DNA from: JAYZDP01 sp036337765
GTDB lineage: Bacteria; Acidobacteriota; Thermoanaerobaculia; Multivoradales; Multivoraceae
Direction: 5' to 3'
Length of the DNA: 6,159 nt
Assembly (NCBI GenBank): GCA_036337765.1
Contig: JAYZDP010000046.1
Coordinates: 1 to 6,159, forward strand
Of this stretch, positions 1 through 5,146 are shown piece by piece (within the stretch, counting starts at the first letter, position 1; each line of letters begins with the position of its first letter). Position numbers and translations under genes: made by a program. The notes under the pieces were generated by a model, which was given only the letters and a program-made list of their open reading frames with translations, made no database searches and had not been told where the DNA came from.

Positions 1-1
1 C

Positions 2-88
2 CGAGACCGTCGGGTGGATGTCGTAGACTGCGAGAAGCCCTGCGACCGAGCCCCTCGGGGCGGAATCCGGACCAAGCGAGACCGATGA
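2..88 (+). CDS. Possible 3' end of an upstream gene, overlapping the next start (ATGA)
   Basis: Reading frame 2 is open from the left edge and ends at TGA 86-88, which overlaps the ATG at 85-87 in the ATGA arrangement typical of translationally coupled genes. The 28 visible residues are strongly charged (start RDRRVDVVDC, end GGIRTKRDR) and match no family I recognise. Frame 3 closes at 24-26 and could instead hold the end of an upstream gene. Relatives of the downstream gene are often found beside FG-GAP/ASPIC-UnbV proteins, but nothing here shows such a gene. This is a weak call based only on openness and the stop/start overlap. Confidence 0.22.
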   Translation, partial: RDRRVDVVDCEKPCDRAPRGGIRTKRDR

Positions 89-1956
89 GCAAGAGCGCGG
101 CGCCGGTCCCGGCAGCCACACCCTCTCGACGGCTACCGCCAGCCCGCGCCGTGTGCCTGCCGCTCGGCTTCGCTCTCGGCCTGGTCGCATTCGCGGCACT
201 CCCGACAGTGCAGGAGAGCCCGCGGCAGATGTGGTCGTTCGTGGGCGCCGGCACCAGCCTGATCGCCTGGGGAGCGCTGTTGCTGTTTCGTTCGATGCGA
301 ATGGGCCGCACGCTCGCCCTGGAGGTGTTGCTGCGGCCCCAGCACTACGTCCAAGCCTGTGTGAACGGGTCGATCTTCCTCTACTGGGGCTACTACTGGC
401 GTGACGTCTACGAGAACGCCCACCTCATCGCGGCGCAGCTCGTGTTCGCGTACGCCTTCGACGCCCTGCTCACCTGGTCCCGCCGCGACACCTATGCGCT
501 GGGGTTCGGGCCGTTTCCAATCATCTTCAGCATCAATCTCTTCTTGTGGTTCAAACCCGACTGGTTCTATCTGCAGTTCGTGCTGGTGGCCGTCGGCTTC
601 GCCGCCAAGGAGCTGATCCGCTGGAACAAGGGCGGCGGCCGCACTCACATCTTCAACCCCTCCTCGTTCACCCTCAGCCTCTTCTCGCTCGGGCTGATCC
701 TGACCGGCACGACCGACCGTACTTATGGCTTGGAAATCACGACCAGTCAACTATATCCACCCCATATCTTGCTGTGGATCTTTCTGATCAGTCTCCCGGT
801 TCAGTTCCTGTTCGGGGTCGCATCCATGACTCTGGCTGCCATCGCCACGACCTGGGGATTCAACCTGGTCTACGCCGAGGTGACCGGTGCCTGGTTCTTC
901 GTTGACTCCTTCATTCCCATCGGGGTCTTTCTCGGCATGCACCTGCTGTTCACCGACCCGTCGACGGCACCCCGAACAGACCTCGGGCGCATCCTCTTCG
1001 GGGTGCTCTACGGGTCTGGGGTTCTGACGCTGTACGCGCTGCTCGCGGACGGCGGCATCCCCACGTTCTACGACAAGTTGCTGTGCGTGCCCATCCTGAA
1101 CCTGTCGATCCAGATGATCGACCGGGTCGCGCGCTCCCTGAGCCGTGTCGACCCGGGAGCCTGGCTTGAGCGGCTGGTGCCGGGCCGGCGCAATCTTGCC
1201 TACATGGGCCTGTGGACTGTCCTTTTCGCAACGATGTACTCCACCACCGAGAGTCAGGTCACCCTGGTGCGCGCCAACATCATGCTCGAAGACGGTCGTG
1301 TCGCCGAGGCGATCGAGCACTACCGGTCCCTCATCCTGGACGTTCCGGACCACCCAGAGGCGCACGCCAACCTGGGGTATGCCCTCGTGCAGGACGGCCA
1401 TGTGACGGAGGCGATGCCGCTCCTGCGCCGAGCGCTCGATCTGGATCTCGAGGATCCGGAGGCACTGACCAACCTCGGGCTGACGATGATGCGTATCGGC
1501 GAGACCGCGGCCGGCGAGCGCGCTCTCGGGCGCGTCGTAGAGCTCGACCCGGACGATGCGGTCGGCCACATCAATCTCGCCACTGCGCTCTACTCAACTG
1601 GGAAGCTTTTCGCCGCCGTGGACGAGTACCACGCGGCGCTGCGCGCGCGACCCGACGAGCCGCGCGCACTCGCGGCTCTAGGGTGGATCCAGGCCACCCA
1701 CCCCCAGGTTCGCGACCCCGAAGTGGCGCTTCGTCGCGCCCTGAGGGCCACGGAGCTGACCGGCCTCAGCGACCTCGCGGCGCTGGATGCACTGGCGGCC
1801 GCCTACGCCGCGAATGGCCGCTTCGAGCAGGCCATCCAGACAGCGAAGGCGGCAGAGCTGCTCGCTGTAGGCTCGGCTCCGGAAACCGTCGAAGGCATCC
1901 GTTCCCGCATCGCCCTATACCAAGCGGGCCGCGCACCAGTAGTCAACCTACGCTAG
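85..1956 (+). CDS. NqrB/RnfD-like (UnbU-type) multi-pass membrane protein fused to C-terminal TPR domain
   Basis: The 623-aa protein has two parts. Residues about 20-385 are a hydrophobic domain with roughly eight to ten membrane helices (e.g. 24-42, 53-68, 113-130, 142-157, 160-176, 226-246, 272-290, 303-320, 371-384). It carries NQR2/RnfD/RnfE-family signatures: HIFNPSSF at 188-195, corresponding to the NPA segment of NqrB/RnfD, and FTDPSTAPRT at 289-298 followed by GRILFGVLYG, the family's TDP-x(2)-P-x-T...GR-x-F-G block. Residues about 393-595 are five to six tetratricopeptide repeats, with clear units such as AEAIEHYRSLILDVPDHPEA and AHANLGYAL, then FAAVDEYHAALRARPDEPRA. The SGAT-type motif that carries covalent FMN in true NqrB/RnfD is not visible; the matching region reads TGTTDRT...LEITTS. 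Redox activity is therefore uncertain. The domain resembles UnbU-type proteins of enediyne clusters and their wider bacterial relatives. No other Rnf/Nqr subunit is present. The ATG at 85 has only a weak upstream purine stretch and overlaps an upstream stop, consistent with coupling. Confidence 0.9.
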   Translation: MSKSAAPVPAATPSRRLPPARAVCLPLGFALGLVAFAALPTVQESPRQMWSFVGAGTSLIAWGALLLFRSMRMGRTLALEVLLRPQHYVQACVNGSIFLYWGYYWRDVYENAHLIAAQLVFAYAFDALLTWSRRDTYALGFGPFPIIFSINLFLWFKPDWFYLQFVLVAVGFAAKELIRWNKGGGRTHIFNPSSFTLSLFSLGLILTGTTDRTYGLEITTSQLYPPHILLWIFLISLPVQFLFGVASMTLAAIATTWGFNLVYAEVTGAWFFVDSFIPIGVFLGMHLLFTDPSTAPRTDLGRILFGVLYGSGVLTLYALLADGGIPTFYDKLLCVPILNLSIQMIDRVARSLSRVDPGAWLERLVPGRRNLAYMGLWTVLFATMYSTTESQVTLVRANIMLEDGRVAEAIEHYRSLILDVPDHPEAHANLGYALVQDGHVTEAMPLLRRALDLDLEDPEALTNLGLTMMRIGETAAGERALGRVVELDPDDAVGHINLATALYSTGKLFAAVDEYHAALRARPDEPRALAALGWIQATHPQVRDPEVALRRALRATELTGLSDLAALDALAAAYAANGRFEQAIQTAKAAELLAVGSAPETVEGIRSRIALYQAGRAPVVNLR

Positions 1957-2052
1957 CGGCGGCCGGCTCCTCACACCCGGACGGAGGCCCGCTAGCGGGA
2001 TCCGGCCTGCGCGGAGCGCCCCCCGGAGGGAAGGCAACAGTAGCGGGAGCCG
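1954..2052 (+). repeat. Three short direct repeats TAGCGG-N3-CCG in the convergent gap
   Basis: The 12-nt pattern TAGCGGnnnCCG occurs at 1954-1965 (overlapping the stop codon of the membrane/TPR gene), 1993-2004 and 2041-2052. The middle copy sits inside a perfect 12-bp palindrome, cccgctagcggg, at 1988-1999. The third copy runs into the left arm of the 14-bp inverted repeat. Spacing is 39 and 48 nt. Function is unknown; a chance GC-rich similarity is possible. Confidence 0.45.
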
Positions 2053-2113
2053 TGGTATGACAACGATCCATCCTTGCGACTCTCGGTACGAAAGCCGACT
2101 ACCACGGCTCCCG
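2044..2113. repeat. Perfect 14-bp inverted repeat spanning the convergent gene ends
   Basis: The left arm at 2044-2057 reads cgggagccgtggta and the right arm at 2100-2113 is its exact reverse complement, with 42 nt between them. The right arm covers the last codons (R-E-P-W) and part of the TAG stop of the RidA-like gene, so the gap carries an inverted copy of that gene's 3' end. It could fold as a 3'-end hairpin on either transcript, but no U-run follows either arm, so it is not a classic intrinsic terminator. Confidence 0.7.
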
Positions 2114-2488
2114 ATACGCAATGGAGGCGATCTCGACTAGCAAATCGTCCATCACCAGCGCCGACTGGACGCAGTAGCGCGCAGGCGGATTCTCGGGAAA
2201 GTACTCGCGGTAGGCGCGGTTCATGCCGCGGAAGTCGGCGAGGTCCTTGAGGAACACCTGGTTGAAAACCACGTCGGCCATCGAGCCACCCGCGGCCTCG
2301 ACGACGGCCTTCACCGAGTCGAGGACACAGCGGGTCTGCGCCTCGATGTCGCCGACGCCGACGATCTTGCCGTCGCCACCGACCGCTACGGTGCCAGACA
2401 CGTAGAGCGTGTTTCCCGCCCGCATCCCGGGGGAGAAGGGGAGGTTGTGCGATGCCCCGCCCGGGGGCCGAATCGGCGTGCCCGCCAC
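2099..2488 (-). CDS. RidA/YjgF/UK114-family protein, RutC-like
   Basis: The 129-aa protein has full family length (about 125-130 aa). Rid proteins are small soluble trimers; RidA itself hydrolyses reactive enamine/imine intermediates, and RutC acts in pyrimidine degradation. Visible signatures are LYVSGTVAV (28-36), the AAGGSMADV stretch (65-73), FRGMNRAYREYFP (86-98) and the C-terminal block PARYCVQSALV...VEIASIAY (102-125). That block supplies the conserved Arg104 and Glu119, which bind substrate carboxylate and activate water in active Rid proteins. Cys106 and the overall PARYCVQ/LVEIASIA wording resemble RutC more than generic RidA, but no other rut gene is present. Translation starts at GTG, which shares its G with the TAG of the preceding gene (TAGTG), and has a GAGGA ribosome site 6 nt upstream. 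It is the last gene of the sigma-factor operon, so stress-linked detoxification is a fair inference. The exact substrate is unknown. Confidence 0.93.
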   Translation of the reverse strand: MAGTPIRPPGGASHNLPFSPGMRAGNTLYVSGTVAVGGDGKIVGVGDIEAQTRCVLDSVKAVVEAAGGSMADVVFNQVFLKDLADFRGMNRAYREYFPENPPARYCVQSALVMDDLLVEIASIAYREPW

Positions 2489-3828
2489 TACTCGTCCTCG
2501 CGGGGGCCCGACGGGTCCGCGGAATCCATCGGCGGATCGATGAACGGCTCAGGGGCGGGATCCCTCGCGGGCGGCGGTGGAGCCGGAGGCACGGCTGGCG
2601 GCGAGGCCGGGCGCTCAGGGCTGCGCCGGAAGCCGTGCAGGAAAACCGAACCGAGGCCGATCGTCCACGCCGCGTACTGGAACAGGAAGCCGGCCACGCC
2701 GAACATCGCGGTGAACATCCAGAGGAAGCCAGGGAGGAAGTCGAGAAAAGAGGCGATCACCGACATCGACTGGATGACGCCGATGCCCACCAGTAGCGCG
2801 GTAAATGGGCTCGAGAAGCTGCGGTTGAAGCGCCCCTCGAACCAGCGTCCGACCGCCATCGCCGAGCCAGTGTAGCCGACCAGCCAGGCCAGCAGCATCG
2901 CCAGGACCACGAACGGGATCAGCAGCAGCAGCGGAATACCGATGATCGACAGGGTCAGGATCAGGCAGACGACGACCAGCACCGGCACGAGGAGAAGCTG
3001 GACCGCAAGCCCGACCAGGCCCGCCACGAAAGGCGCCGCAGAGGCGCGGCCGCGCACCCGCTCCACCGTGTCGCCGCCGATCAGCTGCACCAGGCACGCT
3101 AGCAGCGCGAGCATGACGAGGAAGGTCAGCTTCCAACCGAACTCGATCCACGGCCCCATGCCGAAGCCCCAGCCGCCGGGGCGGAATCGCCAGCGCCAAC
3201 CCTCGTGGTCGTCGCCGTTCCGATCGCCCCAGCCACCCAGATCCCAGGTCATGAATCGCGAGCCGACCGAGACCTCGTTGACTCGACCCAGAACTCGCGC
3301 GTCGTCGTCCTGGCGTACCTGACCACCGACCGAGGTCACTTCGCCCAGGACCTCTGCATTCGGACCCAACTCCACGCCGCCGCCGACGGCGACCAGATCT
3401 CCGGTCACCTTGCCGTTGACCTCGATGTTTCCACCCACCGCTATGGCATCGCCGTAGATGTCTCCATCGATGCGGATGCTGCCACCGATCGTCACCACGT
3501 CGCGGGCCACCTCGTCTTCGTCGATGTGGATGCTCGAGCCGAACGACACCTTCGCATCGGAGCCACGCGATGCCTGCCGCAGCTTGCGCCGGACTTCCTC
3601 GCGGATCTCGCCCGTGTAGCGTTCCCGGTCACCGCGGTCGGGCCCGAACCCTCTCTCTTCGGGGTCTTCGGCCTGTTCCTCGAGCTGATCCTCGAGCGCC
3701 TCCTGCGGGATCGCCTCGAGAGGCTCTACCGGCGATGGGGGCTCGGGGGACTGCGCCAACGCCGCTCCGCCCACCGCTAGCAGCACGGCTACGAGAACGG
3801 CTGCGGGTCGATCAGATCGAGTCCACAT
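2488..3828 (-). CDS. Exported membrane protein with bactofilin-like beta repeats and proline-rich tail
   Basis: The 446-aa protein is built in five parts. There is a signal peptide at 1-25 (hydrophobic core VLVAVLLAVGGAALA, likely cut after ALA at 25). An acidic Glu-rich stretch follows (about 36-60) and then a charged linker. Residues about 95-190 form a beta-repeat block with units near 17-19 aa: VVTIGGSIRIDGDIYGD, IAVGGNIEVNGKVTGD, VAVGGGVELGPNAEV, TSVGGQVRQDDDARV. This pattern resembles bactofilin/CcmA 'polymer-forming cytoskeletal' beta-helices. After a Trp/Gly-rich loop (193-231) come about four to five membrane helices (232-250, 266-290, 293-320, 343-362, 366-394). A Pro-rich acidic tail closes the protein (403-446). 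True bactofilins are cytosolic and lack helices; here the signal peptide would place the repeats outside the cytoplasm. The ATG has AGGAG 8 nt upstream and lies 17 nt inside the preceding gene. A role in envelope structure or stress sensing is inferred, not shown. Confidence 0.85.
   Translation of the reverse strand: MWTRSDRPAAVLVAVLLAVGGAALAQSPEPPSPVEPLEAIPQEALEDQLEEQAEDPEERGFGPDRGDRERYTGEIREEVRRKLRQASRGSDAKVSFGSSIHIDEDEVARDVVTIGGSIRIDGDIYGDAIAVGGNIEVNGKVTGDLVAVGGGVELGPNAEVLGEVTSVGGQVRQDDDARVLGRVNEVSVGSRFMTWDLGGWGDRNGDDHEGWRWRFRPGGWGFGMGPWIEFGWKLTFLVMLALLACLVQLIGGDTVERVRGRASAAPFVAGLVGLAVQLLLVPVLVVVCLILTLSIIGIPLLLLIPFVVLAMLLAWLVGYTGSAMAVGRWFEGRFNRSFSSPFTALLVGIGVIQSMSVIASFLDFLPGFLWMFTAMFGVAGFLFQYAAWTIGLGSVFLHGFRRSPERPASPPAVPPAPPPPARDPAPEPFIDPPMDSADPSGPREDE
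2495..2499 (-). promoter_or_regulatory. Ribosome binding site of the RidA-like gene
   Basis: GAGGA lies inside the last codons of the upstream gene, 6 nt before the GTG start. With the one-base TAGTG overlap, it supports GTG as the true start and indicates termination-reinitiation coupling. Confidence 0.75.
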
Positions 3829-4333
3829 GCAACGGTCTCCTGTCTTGGATGGTCAAACCATATAGAAGCCGAAAAGCGGCAGCGCCGAGCGACGCGACGA
3901 TGAGCATGGCAACCGTCGTCTGAGGTGTGGCGAGCACGAGCGCCAGCTTCTCAAAGAAGCTCATGGCACCCTGCCACACCGTGACCGCGTGGCCGAGCCA
4001 CGAGGCCAGGGCCTTCATGCCGCCGGCGAAGCCAGCGATCAGGGCGCTGAAGGACGCGGGCGCAGCGAGCAGCAGCGAGGGAAGCGCCAGCACTGAGCCG
4101 CCCACCAGCACGATCCCGACCACGGCAGCGACCCGCAGTAGCCAGGTGACACGGCGAGCCTGGCGTGCGTCCTGCCGCACCCCGGCCAGGACGGTCTCGG
4201 TGAAGGCGACAGCGGGGCCCTCCTCGGGCAGCCACTCCAGCAGAGCTGTCAACGCCGCTTCCGCACGTTCCTCCGCATCGGCCGCCTCGGCGGTCAACCA
4301 CTGTGCCAGAAGGTCTCGATTCTGCTTCGTCAC
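3812..4333 (-). CDS. Small membrane protein, probable atypical anti-sigma factor
   Basis: The 173-aa protein starts directly after the ECF sigma gene (46 nt gap), where the cognate anti-sigma factor normally lies. Residues 1-62 are a cytosolic, Ala/Glu-rich helical segment (LTAEAADAEERAEAALTALL, then FTETVLAGVRQ) of the size and style of an anti-sigma N-terminus. It lacks the His-x3-Cys-x2-Cys zinc motif of the common ZAS type; the protein contains no cysteine. A first long hydrophobic stretch spans about 63-92, a weaker amphipathic one 93-130, and a clear helix 139-158, followed by a short basic tail. Translation starts at GTG, with GAGGA 7 nt upstream. Its 3' end overlaps the next gene by 17 nt. 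Assignment as anti-sigma rests on position and architecture; it could instead be a membrane partner of the downstream beta-repeat protein. Confidence 0.72.
   Translation of the reverse strand: MTKQNRDLLAQWLTAEAADAEERAEAALTALLEWLPEEGPAVAFTETVLAGVRQDARQARRVTWLLRVAAVVGIVLVGGSVLALPSLLLAAPASFSALIAGFAGGMKALASWLGHAVTVWQGAMSFFEKLALVLATPQTTVAMLIVASLGAAAFRLLYGLTIQDRRPLHVDSI
3837..3841 (-). promoter_or_regulatory. Ribosome binding site of the beta-repeat membrane protein gene
   Basis: AGGAG lies 8 nt before the ATG at 3828, within the coding sequence of the upstream small membrane protein. It fixes this ATG as the start and explains the 17-nt gene overlap. Confidence 0.75.
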
Positions 4334-4379
4334 CGTCGTGTCCTCGTCCTTGCCCTACGAGTCCGCCGCCGGGAAGGTT

Positions 4380-4958
4380 TCAGTCGTCATCGGCGGCCAG
4401 ACCCCTCTCTCTCATGCTCACCATCAGCTCTTTGCGGGCGCGATGGAGGTTGGTCTTGATCGTGCCGAGACTGGCCCCCATGATGTCGGCGATCTCCTGA
4501 TACGACAACTCGTCGCGGTGGCGTAACAGCACCACCTCGCGGTACGCCAGGCGGAGCTGGCGGATCGATTCGTCGAGCGCCCGGCCCAGATCGCTCGATG
4601 CGGCAACCCGGTCCGGAGACAACGCCGCCTCGTCCTCCAAAACGTCGACGAGATCGGCCCGCTCGGGGTCGTCGGTAACCAGCGGGACGGTCGCCAGCTG
4701 CGAGCGGCGAAGATGGTCGATGGTCGCGTTGTGGGCGATCTTGAACAGCCAACTGGAGAACTTCCGATCCGCGTCGTAGGAGCCGAGCGCCTTGTAAGCC
4801 TTCAGAAACACATCTTGGGGCAGATCCTCGGCAAGCCCGCGATCCCGCACCATGCGCACGATCAGCCCAAAGACCGGCCGTTGGTACTGATCGACCAGTA
4901 TGCGGAACGCGTCTTCGGACCCGGAGAGGGCACGCGCAACCAGCTCGGCGCCGGTAAT
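4380..4958 (-). CDS. ECF-type RNA polymerase sigma factor (sigma-70 family), apparent ATT start
   Basis: Sigma factors of this class direct RNA polymerase to a small stress regulon, usually including their own operon. The 192-aa reading shows region 2.1-2.2 (AELVARALSGSEDAF, then VDQYQRPVF, and AEDLPQDVF at 43-51), region 2.3-2.4 (FSSWLFKIAHNATIDHLRR, about 67-85), an acidic linker rich in Asp/Glu (95-118), and region 4 with the helix-turn-helix YQEIADIMGASLGTIKTNLH (153-172) followed by RARKEL. The first ATG/GTG-type starts in frame (GTG at 4859, ATG at 4853) would delete the first 33-35 residues of conserved region 2. The reading frame continues upstream to a TGA at 4976-4974, and the only plausible start is ATT at 4958. 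That codon is preceded by GGGAG at a 7-nt gap and gives M-T-G-A-E-L-V-A-R-A, the usual opening of this family and its usual length. Alternatives are a frameshift or nonsense error near 4960-4980, or use of the shorter GTG start. Family call very sure; start uncertain. Confidence 0.93.
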   Translation of the reverse strand: MTGAELVARALSGSEDAFRILVDQYQRPVFGLIVRMVRDRGLAEDLPQDVFLKAYKALGSYDADRKFSSWLFKIAHNATIDHLRRSQLATVPLVTDDPERADLVDVLEDEAALSPDRVAASSDLGRALDESIRQLRLAYREVVLLRHRDELSYQEIADIMGASLGTIKTNLHRARKELMVSMRERGLAADDD

Positions 4959-4973
4959 CTTCTGTCTCCCGAT

Positions 4974-5018
4974 TCAAGAGACTCCGCCCCGGGCCCGCGG
5001 CGATCGGCGAGGGCGCAT
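4974..5018 (-). CDS. Arg-rich 14-codon leader ORF upstream of, and in frame with, the sigma gene
   Basis: ATG at 5018 has a strong AGGAG ribosome site (5029-5025) 6 nt upstream and encodes MRPRRSPRARGGVS before TGA at 4976-4974. It is in the same frame as the sigma factor, and the ATT presumed to start sigma is only 15 nt past the TGA. It may be a leader peptide coupled to sigma translation. Equally, it may be the original N-terminus of a longer sigma protein interrupted by a TGA (mutation, error or readthrough). The peptide has no recognised relative. Confidence 0.4.
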   Translation of the reverse strand: MRPRRSPRARGGVS

Positions 5019-5043
5019 GACCTTCTCCTGAAAAAACCATAGC

Positions 5044-5072
5044 AAGAAAAATGGGGCGTTTTGCAACGCCCC
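5044..5072 (-). terminator. Intrinsic terminator with GNRA loop, 70 nt past the methyltransferase stop
   Basis: Read on the minus strand, an 8-bp GC-rich stem (GGGGCGTT / AACGCCCC) closes a GCAA tetraloop and is followed by ATTTTTCTT. This is a good Rho-independent terminator in the minus direction only, since no U-run follows on the plus strand. It can end transcripts of the methyltransferase gene. Because a candidate promoter lies upstream of it (5146-5118), it may also act as an attenuator of the sigma operon. A weaker hairpin, GGAGG-AAGAAA-CCTCC, sits just upstream at 5105-5090. Confidence 0.85.
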
Positions 5073-5117
5073 GCTTGGGAGGGATGAGAGGAGGTTTCTT
5101 CCTCCCCGTCGCAGGCG

Positions 5118-5146
5118 ACTCTAGAGTATAAATACTCGAATGTCAA
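5118..5146 (-). promoter_or_regulatory. Sigma70-like promoter for the sigma-factor operon
   Basis: A perfect TTGACA -35 box (5146-5141) and TAGAGT (5123-5118, four of six matches to TATAAT) are separated by 17 nt in a locally AT-rich stretch, pointing towards the sigma operon. The TGA stop of the methyltransferase gene is embedded in the TTGACA. Transcription would begin near 5110 and meet the terminator about 40 nt later. Confidence 0.55.
5124..5137. promoter_or_regulatory. Palindromic operator-like site between -35 and -10
   Basis: The 14-nt sequence gagtataaatactc is a perfect inverted repeat (six-base arms, two-base centre). It lies entirely within the 17-nt spacer of the candidate promoter, ending exactly where the -10 box begins. 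A dimeric repressor or a MerR-type activator could bind here. The regulator is not encoded in the window and the motif is not one I can assign. Confidence 0.5.

Noticed and set aside
46..58. Small hairpin ccgag-ccc-ctcgg just before the first gene
   Set aside because: It has a stem of only five pairs with a three-base loop and no U-run; common by chance in GC-rich sequence.
751..1569. 272-codon minus-strand frame opposite the membrane/TPR gene
   Set aside because: It has a charged, Gln/His/Arg-rich composition typical of antisense reading of GC-rich DNA, no start signal and no known motif.
3205..3780. 191-codon plus-strand frame rich in Val/Asp/His
   Set aside because: It mirrors the repetitive beta-repeat coding sequence on the opposite strand; its regularity comes from that repeat and not from a separate gene.
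4387..5040. 217-codon minus-strand frame beginning MVFSGEGHAPSP
   Set aside because: It is the out-of-frame shadow of the sigma gene. Its low-complexity Arg/Gly/Pro composition matches no sigma region, so a simple single frameshift rescue is not supported.
5111..5146. Alternative -10 reading TATACT inside the palindrome
   Set aside because: It would leave only a 10-nt spacer to TTGACA, too short for a sigma70 promoter; TAGAGT at 17 nt fits better.
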